Shown: positions 23,950 through 34,912, counted from the stretch's first letter. The stretch: 64,000 bases of DNA from Methylobacterium cerastii (GCF_022179125.1 NZ_BPQG01000068.1:1-64000); one strand, 5' to 3'. Program-made: numbers and translations. Notes: generated from the sequence alone by a model not told the origin.

Positions 23950-24333
23950 ATGAACGGCGACCAGATCCGCGGTGCATCGCGCCACATCAAGGGCCGTGCC
24001 CAGACCGCGCTGGGCGGCCTCACCGGCGACCCGGCCCGCCAGGTCCGCGGCGCCGTCAACCAAGTGGCCGGCGGCGCGCAATACGCCTACGGCCGCGCCC
24101 GCGACCGTGCCGAGGATCTCCTCGACGACGGACGCGACCTCGCCCACGCGGCGCAGGACCGCGCCGGCCACTGGATCGAAGAGGGCCGCGGCGTCGCCCG
24201 CCACGCCCGCAAGCGCGGGACCGCCTACGGCCGCAGCGCCCTGCGATACGCCGACGACCACCGCAGCTCCGCCCTGCTCGGCCTCGCCGCCGTCGCCTTC
24301 GCGGTCGGCTGGCTGTCGCGCTCCAGGGACTGA
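23950..24333 (+). CDS. CsbD-like protein with C-terminal membrane anchor, second copy
   Basis: A 127-residue protein built like the one at 22003-22506: a CsbD-like N-terminus (QIRGASRHIKGRAQTALGGL), basic amphipathic helices in the middle (RARDRAEDLLDDGRDLAHAA), and a C-terminal hydrophobic helix (SALLGLAAVAFAVGWL) ending in SRSRD. ATG 23950 follows AGGAGA at the right distance; an ATG 15 bp upstream lacks one. Probably membrane-tethered. Its similarity to the other copy suggests local duplication. Confidence 0.7.
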   Translation: MNGDQIRGASRHIKGRAQTALGGLTGDPARQVRGAVNQVAGGAQYAYGRARDRAEDLLDDGRDLAHAAQDRAGHWIEEGRGVARHARKRGTAYGRSALRYADDHRSSALLGLAAVAFAVGWLSRSRD

Positions 24334-24457
24334 AACGACGGGGCGAGCGTCCTTCGCCCTAGGCGCGGGCGCCGCCCCGGTTGGTCCATCGAGGCCGGCC
24401 GAGTCCGCGCGCCGCCCCCGACGCACAAGAACGCGCCATCATCAGGAGACGATCACG

Positions 24458-24892
24458 ATGAAGCTGTCCCTCGCCCTCGCCGCCGCCGTCGCGGCCACCC
24501 TGGTCGGGCTGCCGGCTGAGGCGGCGCCGGCTCCCGCCGCCCCGATCGCGGCGCTCGCGCACGGCGACCTCCCGACCGGGTACGTCCAGTACCGCCGGTT
24601 CGGCCATCGCTACGGCTGGCGCGGCGGCCGCGGCTACGGCTACGGTCGCGGCTACGGCTATCGCCGGGGTCCCGGCGTCGGCGCCGCGGTCGGCGCGGGC
24701 GTGGCGGGCCTTGCGGCCGGCGCGATCATCGGCGGCGCCATCGCCAACTCGCAGGCGCAGGCAGCGCCGGTGGTGGTGCAGGGCGGACCGAACCCCGAGG
24801 CGGTGGCCGCCTGCGCCCGCCGCTTCCGCTCCTACGACGCATCGAGCGGGACCTATCTCGGCAACGACGGCGACCGCCACCCCTGCCCGTGA
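24458..24892 (+). CDS. BA14K-family exported protein
   Basis: A 144-residue protein with a signal peptide ([20 protein letters not shown]). A Gly/Tyr/Arg repeat region (GRGYGYGRGYGYRRG) follows, then a glycine-zipper hydrophobic stretch (GAGVAGLAAGAIIGGAIA) and the C-terminal BA14K signature (CARRFRSYDASSGTYLGNDG, ending HPCP). BA14K proteins were first noted in Brucella as immunoreactive, lectin-like proteins and are common in Hyphomicrobiales. AGGAGA precedes ATG 24458. A strong terminator hairpin follows the stop. Confidence 0.85.
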   Translation: MKLSLALAAAVAATLVGLPAEAAPAPAAPIAALAHGDLPTGYVQYRRFGHRYGWRGGRGYGYGRGYGYRRGPGVGAAVGAGVAGLAAGAIIGGAIANSQAQAAPVVVQGGPNPEAVAACARRFRSYDASSGTYLGNDGDRHPCP

Positions 24893-24898
24893 TCGCCC

Positions 24899-24937
24899 AT
24901 CCCGCCGGACCCGCCTACGCGACGGGTCCGGCGGGAT
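24899..24937 (+). terminator. Hairpin terminator after the BA14K gene
   Basis: ATCCCGCCGGACCC (24899-24912) pairs perfectly with its complement at 24924-24937 around an 11-nt loop. It starts 7 nt after the stop codon. The T tract is absent, as is common in such GC-rich genomes. Confidence 0.65.
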
Positions 24938-24998
24938 GACGCCCTGGCTTCGTCCGTCGCTTCGACGTCTGGTGCCTTTTCGAGCCCGCAGCGTTTCC

Positions 24999-25104
24999 CT
25001 AGAGCATTTTCAAGCGAGGTGGATGCCGGCTCGCGTGAAGAAAATACGACTACACAGTCAGTTAGAGCATTTTCCGTGATCCGGTGATCATGGAAAATGC
25101 TCTA
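24999..25104. repeat. Two-hairpin intergenic repeat, copy 2
   Basis: The same element as 3303-3407 and the same orientation. It shares CTAG.GCATTTTC, GTGGATGCCGGCT.GCGTGAA and GAAAAT.CGAC. The end hairpin (25063-25104) is TAGAGCATTTTCCGTGATC, loop CGGT, and a complementary arm with a single mismatch. Relative to copy 1 the arm reads GCATTTTCC instead of GCTTCCTCC, with the opposite arm changed to match. Confidence 0.8.
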
Positions 25105-25150
25105 GGCCACTGCCCGGACCTTCCACCTTCTCAACCGACAAGGACGACCG

Positions 25151-25675
25151 ATGAGCAAGGGCTATCCCTCGATGACCGCGCTGCTGGGCCTGCTGGCCGT
25201 GGCCGGCTACCAGAACCGCGACAAGATCGCGGAGCTGCTGAAGGGCCACGACACGGTGCCGAGCCACGACACGGTGCCGAGCCATGACACCGTGCCGAAC
25301 GCTGGCACCGTCCCGCGCGTCCCCAACACCACGGCGACCGGGACCTCTGCCTCCGGCAACGGCCTCGGCACCTTGGGCAGCCTCCTCGGCGGCGTCGGCA
25401 CGGCCGGCGTCGGCGGGCTCATCGCCAGCGGCCTGAGCGAGCTGGTGGACCACTTCACCAAGGGCGGCCACGGCGAGGCCGCCAGCTCCTGGGTCAACCA
25501 GGGCCCCAACCGCGACATCCGCGAGGCCGACCTCGAGCGCGCCATCGGTCCGGACACCCTCGACCACCTGACACAGCAGACCGGCCTGAGCCGGTCGGCG
25601 CTGCTGGCCCGCCTCTCGCGTGAGCTTCCCTCGGCCATCGACCGCTACGCCGCCGACGGCCGCAGCCCGGCCTGA
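25151..25675 (+). CDS. YidB-family (DUF937) protein
   Basis: A 174-residue protein. The C-terminal half fits the YidB/DUF937 family: [33 protein letters not shown], then [20 protein letters not shown]. The N-terminus ([17 protein letters not shown]) is hydrophobic. Between them are three near-exact HDTVPS repeats encoded by an 18-bp tandem repeat (25245-25298), likely a flexible linker of variable length. The role of YidB proteins is unknown. It lies just downstream of the intergenic two-hairpin repeat. Confidence 0.82.
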   Translation: MSKGYPSMTALLGLLAVAGYQNRDKIAELLKGHDTVPSHDTVPSHDTVPNAGTVPRVPNTTATGTSASGNGLGTLGSLLGGVGTAGVGGLIASGLSELVDHFTKGGHGEAASSWVNQGPNRDIREADLERAIGPDTLDHLTQQTGLSRSALLARLSRELPSAIDRYAADGRSPA

Positions 25676-25716
25676 ACCCGTCGGGTTCGCGGCGGGTCCT
25701 CCGACGATCGCATCGA

Positions 25717-25748
25717 GACCGCATCCGGCCGTCGTGCCGGGTGCGGTC
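25717..25748 (+). terminator. Rho-independent terminator after yidB-like gene
   Basis: GACCGCATCCGGC (25717-25729) pairs with GCCGGGTGCGGTC (25736-25748), with one G-T wobble and a 6-nt loop, followed by TTT. It lies about 40 nt after the stop codon. Confidence 0.75.
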
Positions 25749-25800
25749 TTTCACGTTCTATGGTCCGTCATGCGAGGCGGGGAGGGGCGGGCTACGCCCG

Positions 25801-25878
25801 TCACCGCCAACCGAGCAGCACGACGTAGCCGGAATAGGTGAGGGCGGTGGCCATCAGGGCGAGCGCGATCGGATCCAT
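25801..25878 (-). CDS. Possible 25-residue membrane micro-protein
   Basis: ATG 25878 opens a 25-residue frame consisting almost wholly of one hydrophobic helix (MDPIALALMATALTYSGYVV, then LLGWR). Such single-helix micro-proteins occur in bacterial inner membranes, but there is no strong ribosome site here and no family evidence. It lies downstream of the transglutaminase-like gene on the same strand, with a 143-bp gap. Confidence 0.25.
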   Translation of the reverse strand: MDPIALALMATALTYSGYVVLLGWR

Positions 25879-26021
25879 CGCGGCCGGATAGCGGCGTCGC
25901 GGGCGCCCGGCCACCACGCGATCCGCCGCAGCGGCGGGATGACCCCGGCCCGGCGGCGTGATCGAGGACGTTTGGAAAAACAGGGCCGGCGCCTTCGAGC
26001 GACGGCCCTGCAAAGGGCCGC

Positions 26022-26867
26022 TCAGGCGGCCTGCATCAGCACGAAGTCGTCGGGCACCGCGTCGGTGTGGACGTCGAACTGCGCCAGCAGCGCCGTGCCG
26101 AAGCTCGTCGAGATCGCGACGTCGGTGGCGTCGCGGCCGCGCGCGATGACGATGCGGCCGATCCGGCGGGCGTCGTGGCGGGCGTCGAACGTGTACCAGC
26201 GGCCGCCGGTCGGGCCGTCGAGGTAGACCTCGAACCAGGCCGAGAAGTCCATCGGGTTGATGTCCACCGGCACGCCGATGTCGCCGAGATAGCCGGTGCA
26301 GTAGCGCGCCGGGATGTTCATGCAGCGGCACAGGGCGACGGCGAGATGCGCGTAGTCGCGGCAGACGCCGACCTGTTGGTTGTAGCCGTCGAAGGCCGAG
26401 CGGGTGGCGTCGGCGAGCTGGTAGTCGAAGCGGATGCGCTGGTGCACCCAGGTGACGATCGCCTGGACCCGGGCCCAGCCCTCCGGCGTCGTGCCGAACA
26501 GCGACCACGCGATGGCGGAGAGCTTGTCGGTCTCGCAGTAGCGCGAGCCCAGCAGGAACACGAGCACGTCGTCGGGCAGGTCCTGCACCGCGAATTGCCG
26601 CGCGGTCGGCTCGTAGGCGTCGAGCTCGCCGCTGTCGGCGATCAGGAAGTCGGCCGAGACCGTGACGCGCCCGCCCGGCGACAGCAGGCGCACGCAGGTG
26701 TTGCCGAACGCGTCGGTGTAGGTCCGCATCGGCACCGGGGGGTCGACCCGCATCGCGTCCGAGGTGAGCAGGTCGATGGCCCGCGAGGGGTGGACGTTGA
26801 GCTGGTAGGTGAGCGGCGTCGGCCCGAACGTGTCGTAGCCGATCGTGTAGCCGGTCCGGATCTTCAT
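26022..26867 (-). CDS. Transglutaminase-like protein
   Basis: A 281-residue cytoplasmic protein of the transglutaminase-like family. The N-terminal half is the beta-sheet domain usual in bacterial members (IRTGYTIGYDTFGPTPLTYQ). The core has the Cys motif GVCRDYAHLAVALCRCMNIP and the Asp motif WYTFDARH. Between them, where classical members read HAW, this one reads FSAWFEVYL, so the catalytic His appears replaced by Ser. It may be a binding protein or an altered hydrolase rather than a true transglutaminase. ATG 26867 begins the conserved region; a longer frame extends further upstream without family similarity. Confidence 0.82.
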   Translation of the reverse strand: MKIRTGYTIGYDTFGPTPLTYQLNVHPSRAIDLLTSDAMRVDPPVPMRTYTDAFGNTCVRLLSPGGRVTVSADFLIADSGELDAYEPTARQFAVQDLPDDVLVFLLGSRYCETDKLSAIAWSLFGTTPEGWARVQAIVTWVHQRIRFDYQLADATRSAFDGYNQQVGVCRDYAHLAVALCRCMNIPARYCTGYLGDIGVPVDINPMDFSAWFEVYLDGPTGGRWYTFDARHDARRIGRIVIARGRDATDVAISTSFGTALLAQFDVHTDAVPDDFVLMQAA

Positions 26868-27075
26868 CGAGCGCCCCGCCGCAAGGAGGAAAGAGTTTCC
26901 AAATATCGGTAGAGGTGTTTGTTCCTGAAGCGGAAGTCCCAGGAAAGGCATTCGGCGCCCAAAGAGTCGGCAAATGGCGCGGAACCGTCGTTCCGGGCGC
27001 CGAACCCGCGACGCGCGCCGGCCGGGGGCCTGCAAGGAGCCTGCAAGAGGCCGGAAACGCGTCGCCGGCGCCGGC

Positions 27076-29931
<2,856 letters not shown>

Positions 29932-30028
29932 GGCGGCGTCCCGGCTCGGAGTGGGCCTTTGGAAGGGCGAAGGGCCGCCGGCGCATCGCAGGCGGTTGTT
30001 TCGGCAGGCGGCTACTTCGGCAAGGCGG

Positions 30029-30391
30029 CTACTTCGGCAAGGCGGCGTAGGCGGCCTCGTCCATCAGCCCGTCCATCTCGGACGGGTCGTCGAGGCGCAG
30101 GCGGTAGAGCCAGCCATCCCCTTGCGGATCGGTGCCCACCGTCGCCGGGTCCGCGACCGCCGCGTCGTTGACCGCGACGACCTCGCCCGGGAGCGGCGCG
30201 TAGACGTCGGAGGCCGCCTTCACCGACTCGACCACCGCCGCCGCCTCGCCCTTGGCGAGCCGGGCCCCGACCTTCGGCAGCTCGATGAAGACGAGGTCGC
30301 CGAGCTGCTCGGCGGCATGCGCCGTGATGCCGACGGTGACGACCGCGCCCTCCGCCTTCAGCCACTCGTGCTCGTCGGTGAATCGCAACAT
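30029..30391 (-). CDS. gcvH: Glycine cleavage system H protein
   Basis: A 120-residue lipoyl carrier that shuttles the aminomethyl group between GcvP and GcvT and is reoxidised by the L protein. The fold starts with [12 protein letters not shown]; the lipoyl lysine is Lys58 in [14 protein letters not shown], and the C-terminal helix ends [11 protein letters not shown]. Length is normal. It lies 36 bp after gcvT on the same strand. The TAG stop sits inside a 17-bp tandem repeat (GGCGGCTACTTCGGCAA at 30007-30023 and 30024-30040), so a second copy of the 3' end follows the gene. Confidence 0.96.
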   Translation of the reverse strand: MLRFTDEHEWLKAEGAVVTVGITAHAAEQLGDLVFIELPKVGARLAKGEAAAVVESVKAASDVYAPLPGEVVAVNDAAVADPATVGTDPQGDGWLYRLRLDDPSEMDGLMDEAAYAALPK

Positions 30392-30427
30392 GTCTTGGCT
30401 CCTGAGGGATGGGAAGGGCGGGCCGGA

Positions 30428-31591
30428 TCAGCCGCGCTTGAATCCGGCCGGGACGAAGGGGAGGGGGACGACCTGGACGGGCAGGCGCTGGCCGCGGACC
30501 TCGGCGAGGAGGCGGGTGCCGGCGGCAGCCAGCGCTATGGGCAGCATCGCCATCGCCACCGGCGCGCCGAGGCTCGGCCCGAAGCCGCCGGAGGTCACGA
30601 TGCCGACGGGCTCGGGCGCGGCGGCGTCGGCAAACAGCGGTGCTCCGGCGCGCACGGGGCTACGCCCCTCCGGGCGCAGGCCGACGCGGCGCCGGGCCGG
30701 GCCGGCGGCGATCTCGGCGAGGATGCGGGCCGCGCCCGGGAACCCGCCTTCGCGCGCCCCGCCGGCACGGCGGACGGACGGGATCGCCCAGGCCAGCCCG
30801 GCCTCAGTAGGCGTGGTGTCGGGGCCGATGTCGGACCCGTGCAGGCACAGGCCCGCTTCGAGCCGCAGGGAATCGCGGGCGCCGAGCCCGGCCGGCATCA
30901 CGGACCCGTCCGCGAGCAAGGCCTCGGCCAGGGCCTCGGCGGCGAAGCCCGGCACCGAGATCTCGAAGCCGTCCTCGCCGGTGTAGCCGGAGCGGGTCAC
31001 GAGGCAGTCCTGGCCGAGGATCGGGATGTCGGCGGCGTCCATGAAGCGCATCGCCGCCACCTCCGGGGCGAGGCGGGCGAGCGCGGCCTCCGCCGCCGGG
31101 CCCTGGAGCGCGACGAGCGCCCGGTCGAGCGGGGTCGCCGTCACCGAGGCGGGCAGGTTGGCCCGCAGGTGCGCAAGGTCGGCCGCCTTGTTGGCCGCGT
31201 TGACCACCAGCACCAGCCGGTCGCCGAACCGGGCCACCATCAGGTCGTCGCGGATGCCGCCGGCGGCGTCGGTCAGCAGGCCGTAGCGCTGGCGGCCGGA
31301 CCTCAGCCCGAGGATGTCGGCCGGGATCAGGGCTTCGAGGGCGCGGGCGGCGTCCGCCGGGTCGTCCGCGTGAAGCGCGATCTGGCCCATGTGGGAGACG
31401 TCGAACAGGCCGGCGCCGGCGCGGGTGTGGAGGTGCTCCTTCAGCAGCCCGGCGGGATAGTGCAGCGGCATGTCGTAGCCGGAGAACGGCACCATCCGCG
31501 CGCCGCGACGCAGGTGCAGGGCATGCAGCGGGGTGCGCTGCGGCCCGGATGCGAGGGTGTCGTCGAAGGTCCCGAAGGTATCCGCATGCAT
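30428..31591 (-). CDS. gcvT: Glycine cleavage system T protein (aminomethyltransferase)
   Basis: A 387-residue tetrahydrofolate-dependent aminomethyltransferase that releases ammonia and forms 5,10-methylene-THF. Family blocks: ALHLRRGARMVPFSGYDMPL, GLFDVSHMGQIAL, RFGDRLVLVVNAANKAAD (folate pocket), RSGYTGEDGFEISVPG and LRLEAGLCLHGSDIG. ATG 31591 is chosen because the conserved part starts soon after it; a frame from 31651 would read through the linker after the riboswitch. First gene of the gcvT-gcvH-gcvP operon. Confidence 0.96.
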   Translation of the reverse strand: MHADTFGTFDDTLASGPQRTPLHALHLRRGARMVPFSGYDMPLHYPAGLLKEHLHTRAGAGLFDVSHMGQIALHADDPADAARALEALIPADILGLRSGRQRYGLLTDAAGGIRDDLMVARFGDRLVLVVNAANKAADLAHLRANLPASVTATPLDRALVALQGPAAEAALARLAPEVAAMRFMDAADIPILGQDCLVTRSGYTGEDGFEISVPGFAAEALAEALLADGSVMPAGLGARDSLRLEAGLCLHGSDIGPDTTPTEAGLAWAIPSVRRAGGAREGGFPGAARILAEIAAGPARRRVGLRPEGRSPVRAGAPLFADAAAPEPVGIVTSGGFGPSLGAPVAMAMLPIALAAAGTRLLAEVRGQRLPVQVVPLPFVPAGFKRG

Positions 31592-31645
31592 CTGGTGGTT
31601 CCACGACACGAGCCGCCGAGGAACGCGGTCGCGCGCCTCGGTTGC

Positions 31646-31847
31646 CCCCATCTGTCGCGGTTACCTGAGAGCTTCCCCCGGACGCCGCGTCGGCGGCCTC
31701 CAAGGTTTCTCCTTCGGTGGACGCCAGGCGGCGCCTCTCTCCAGATTGTCCAACGATACGGTGATTGTGCCTGAGAGTTTCCGGGGGTGGTTGCTCCGTC
31801 GGCGCCATGACCGGTCGTCGGACCGGCCTGGGCTCTCCCGTATCGCT
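31646..31847 (-). ncRNA. Tandem glycine riboswitch upstream of gcvT
   Basis: Read on the minus strand, two glycine aptamers lie in series. The first has GGGAGAG, GCCGACGGAGCAA and GGAAACTCTCAGGCA. The second has GGAGAG, ACCGAAGGAGAAACC and GGAAGCTCTCAGGTAACCG. These are the conserved core elements of the gcvT (glycine) riboswitch class, in the usual cooperative tandem arrangement. It ends about 55 nt before the gcvT start and should turn on the glycine cleavage operon when glycine is high. No obvious intrinsic terminator lies in the linker, so translational control is as likely as transcriptional. Confidence 0.92.
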
Positions 31848-32047
31848 TTATGCGGACGCCGTCAGACTGGCATGCCTCTCAAGGGCCGGCAAGCGGCAAG
31901 CCGACAACGGGCCTTCGCTGTCACGCTTCTCGTCCGGGAGAGGGGTGTCATCGGCCGGGGAATGTTCGGGGCGCCCTCGAAAACGCGATGGACGGCGCCG
32001 ACGCTTCCGGCGATACATCCTGCCAAAGATGCAGGGGAGGGTTGCGT

Positions 32048-32806
32048 TTGGCACAGGACATCATCCTGTCCACCACCGGGTTGACCAAGGAATTCAAGGG
32101 GTTTCGCGCGGTCAACGGCGTGACGCTCGAAGTCGTGCGCGGCACGATCCACGCGCTGATCGGCCCGAACGGCGCCGGCAAGACGACCTGCTTCAACCTG
32201 CTCACCAAGTTCCTCAGCCCGACCGCCGGGGCGATCCACTACAAGGGCCGCGACATCAGCCGCCTGCAGCCGGCCGACGTCGCCCGGCTCGGGCTGGTGC
32301 GCTCGTTCCAGATCTCGGCGGTGTTCCCGCACCTCACGGTGATGGAGAACGTCCGCATCGCGCTGCAGCGACGCAAGCACGGCGATTCGTTCGATTTCTG
32401 GCGGGCCGAGAAGGTGCTGCGCCGCCTCGACGCCGAGGCGCTGGACCTTGTCGACCAGGTCGGCCTGTCGGCGTTCTCCGGGCACCAGGCGGTGGAGCTG
32501 TCCTACGGCCGCAAGCGCGCGCTCGAGATCGCGACGACCCTGGCCCTCGATCCCGAGATGCTGCTGCTCGACGAGCCGATGGCCGGGATGGGCCACGAGG
32601 ACGTGGAGCGCACCGCGAGCCTGATCCGCCGCGTCGGCAAGGACCGCACCATCCTGATGGTCGAGCACAACCTGTCGGTGGTGGCCTCGCTCTCGGACCG
32701 GATCACCGTGCTCGCCCGGGGCCAGGTGCTCGCGGAGGGCGACTACGCCACCGTGTCGAAGGATCCGCGCGTGATCGAAGCGTATATCGGGGCCGGGCAT
32801 GGCTGA
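32048..32806 (+). CDS. Branched-chain-amino-acid-type ABC transporter ATPase (LivG-like)
   Basis: A 252-residue ATPase of the high-affinity branched-chain amino acid (HAAT) ABC family. It has Walker A GPNGAGKTT (39-47), the Q-loop region LGLVRSFQISAVFPHLTVME, the signature as LSYGRKR (an allowed variant of LSGGQ, usual in LivG), Walker B EMLLLDEPMAGM, and the switch His in MVEHNL. The start is TTG 32048, 7 nt after AGGGGAGG; no ATG fits. First gene of a six-gene operon. Its stop codon lies in a 15-bp tandem repeat that also carries the next start. Confidence 0.92.
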   Translation: MAQDIILSTTGLTKEFKGFRAVNGVTLEVVRGTIHALIGPNGAGKTTCFNLLTKFLSPTAGAIHYKGRDISRLQPADVARLGLVRSFQISAVFPHLTVMENVRIALQRRKHGDSFDFWRAEKVLRRLDAEALDLVDQVGLSAFSGHQAVELSYGRKRALEIATTLALDPEMLLLDEPMAGMGHEDVERTASLIRRVGKDRTILMVEHNLSVVASLSDRITVLARGQVLAEGDYATVSKDPRVIEAYIGAGHG

Positions 32807-33569
32807 GGCAGGCATGGCTGAGACAGGCTTGGCTGAGGCGGCTTTGAAGACCGTATCGCGTGCGGTCCCGGACGCCCTCCTGGCGGTGCGGGGCCTGGAG
32901 GGCTGGTACGGCGAGAGCCATGTGCTCCACGGCATCGACCTCGACGTGCGGGCCGGCGAGGTGGTGACGCTGCTCGGCCGCAACGGGGCGGGCAAGACCA
33001 CGACCCTGCGCGCCATCATCGGCATCCTCGGCCGCCGCGCGGGCTCGATCACCTACGAGGGCGTCGAGACGATCGCGATGGCCTCGCGCAACATCGCGCG
33101 GCTCGGCCTCGGCTACGTGCCGGAGGAGCGCGGGATCTTCGCGAGCCTGACGGTCGCCGAGAACCTGATGCTGCCGCCGGTGGTGAAGCCCGGCGGCATG
33201 TCGGTGGCCGAGATCCACACCCTGTTCCCGAACCTCAAGGAGCGGGCCGGCAGCCAGGGCACCAAGCTCTCGGGCGGCGAGCAGCAGATGCTCGCCATCG
33301 GCCGCATCCTGCGCACCGGCGCCAAGCTGATCCTGCTCGACGAGCCGACCGAGGGGCTCGCCCCCGTCATCGTCCAGCAGATCGGCCGGACGATCCGCGA
33401 GCTGAAGGGGCGCGGCTACACCATCGTGCTCGTCGAACAGAACTTCCGCTTCGCCCAGACGCTGGCCGACCGCCACGTGGTGATCGAGCAGGGGCGGGTG
33501 GTCGACGAGATCGCCAACGACGCGCTTGACGCCAATATCGACAAGCTCCACGCCTACCTCGGGGTCTGA
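32799..33569 (+). CDS. Branched-chain-amino-acid-type ABC transporter ATPase (LivF-like)
   Basis: A 256-residue second ATPase of the same transporter. Motifs: Walker A GRNGAGKTT, YVPEERGIFASLTVAENL (LivF-specific block), signature LSGGEQQMLAIGRIL, Walker B LILLDEPTEGLAP, and VLVEQNF. The gene overlaps livG by 8 bp. The N-terminus is encoded by a triplicated 15-bp unit (32796-32840) giving MAEAGMAETGLAEA, with possible starts at ATG 32799, ATG 32814 and TTG 32829, so the true start may be any of them. The conserved domain begins at about residue 27. Confidence 0.92.
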   Translation: MAEAGMAETGLAEAALKTVSRAVPDALLAVRGLEGWYGESHVLHGIDLDVRAGEVVTLLGRNGAGKTTTLRAIIGILGRRAGSITYEGVETIAMASRNIARLGLGYVPEERGIFASLTVAENLMLPPVVKPGGMSVAEIHTLFPNLKERAGSQGTKLSGGEQQMLAIGRILRTGAKLILLDEPTEGLAPVIVQQIGRTIRELKGRGYTIVLVEQNFRFAQTLADRHVVIEQGRVVDEIANDALDANIDKLHAYLGV

Positions 33570-33696
33570 AACACCCCGGGCATCGACGGACTTATCAGTC
33601 CGAATACGAAGAGAAACGCGACGCACGAGGCCGACGACGGACGGGCACTTGGCCCCGACGCGCAAAACGGCCGGCGCACCGAGGAGGACGGACCGG

Positions 33697-34899
33697 ATGC
33701 TGAGACGAATGCTGCTTGCCGCCGCGCTGGGGACCCTGACGACGGCGGCCGCGCAAGCCCAGACCCCCGTCAAGATCGGCGTGCTCACCGACCGCTCCGG
33801 CGTCTACGCCGACATCGCGGGCGAAGGTTCGCTCGTGGCCGCCCGGATGGCGGTGGAAGACTTCAAGGCCGCCGACAAGGGCCTCAAGGTCGAGGTTATC
33901 GCCGCCGACCACCAGAACAAGCCCGACGTCGGCTCGGCGATCGCGCGGCAATGGTACGACCGTGACGGCGTCGACATGATCATCGACGGCGTGACCTCCT
34001 CCGTGGCCCTGGCGATCAACCAGGTCACCAAGGAGAAGAACAAGACCTTCATCGACACCGGCGCCGGCACCGCCGACCTCACCGGCGTGCAATGCACTCC
34101 CAACACCGTCCACTGGGTCTACGACACCGTGGCGCTCGCCAACGGTACCGGCGGCGCCATGGTCAAGCGCGGCGGCGACACCTGGTTCTTCCTCGCCGCC
34201 GACTACGTCTTCGGCCAGACGCTCCAGCGCGACACCACCACGGTCGTCACCAAGAACGGCGGCAAGGTCGTCGGCTCGGTCAAGACCCCGTTCCCGACCG
34301 CCGACTTCTCCTCGTTCCTGCTGCAGGCGCAGGGGTCGGGCGCCAAGGTGATCGGTCTGGCCAACGCCGGGGCCGACACCATCAACGCGATCAAGCAGGC
34401 CGGCGAGTTCGGCATCACCGAGGGCGGCCAGGCGCTGGCTGGCCTCCTCGTCTTCTCCTCCGACGTGCATTCGCTCGGCACCAAGGTGGCGCAGGGCCTG
34501 GTCCTGACCGAGCCGTTCTACTGGGACCTCACCGACGCCACCCGCGCGTTCTCGGACCGGTTCGCCAAGCAGATGGGCGGCAAGAAGCCGACCGCCAACC
34601 ATGCCGGCGTCTACGCGGGCACGCTGCACTACCTCAAGGCGGTCGAGGCCCTGAAGGCGTCCTCCGACGGCGCCAAGGTGGTCGCCAAGATGAAGGAGAT
34701 GCCGACCGACGACCCGCTGTTCGGCAAGGGCACGATCCGCGTCGACGGGCGCAAGATCCACGACATGTACCTGTTCGAGGTCAAGAAGCCCGCCGAGTCC
34801 AAGGGCGAGTGGGACCTCTACAAGACGCTGGCCACCATCCCCGGCAACGAGGTGTTCCGCCCGCTGAACGAGGGCGGCTGCCCCCTCGTGAAGGGTTGA
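33697..34899 (+). CDS. ABC transporter periplasmic binding protein (HAAT type)
   Basis: A 400-residue periplasmic binding protein with a signal peptide (MLRRMLLAAALGTLTTAAAQ). The mature part begins PVKIGVLTDRSGVYADIAGE, as in type-I fold branched-chain amino acid/amide binding proteins. It continues with VEVIAADHQNKPDVGSAIAR and WFFLAADYVFGQTLQRDTTT. Members of this subfamily bind diverse ligands, including amino acids, amides and aromatic or short-chain acids. The ligand here is not evident. A coupled acyl-CoA ligase at the operon end points to a carboxylic acid. ATG 33697 follows GGAGGA. Confidence 0.9.
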   Translation: MLRRMLLAAALGTLTTAAAQAQTPVKIGVLTDRSGVYADIAGEGSLVAARMAVEDFKAADKGLKVEVIAADHQNKPDVGSAIARQWYDRDGVDMIIDGVTSSVALAINQVTKEKNKTFIDTGAGTADLTGVQCTPNTVHWVYDTVALANGTGGAMVKRGGDTWFFLAADYVFGQTLQRDTTTVVTKNGGKVVGSVKTPFPTADFSSFLLQAQGSGAKVIGLANAGADTINAIKQAGEFGITEGGQALAGLLVFSSDVHSLGTKVAQGLVLTEPFYWDLTDATRAFSDRFAKQMGGKKPTANHAGVYAGTLHYLKAVEALKASSDGAKVVAKMKEMPTDDPLFGKGTIRVDGRKIHDMYLFEVKKPAESKGEWDLYKTLATIPGNEVFRPLNEGGCPLVKG

Positions 34900-34912
34900 G
34901 CGTGTGAGGCAC

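Noticed and set aside
25245-25298. Short direct repeats that could be mistaken for a CRISPR array
   Set aside because: The 18-bp units are contiguous, without spacers, lie inside a reading frame and encode HDTVPS repeats.
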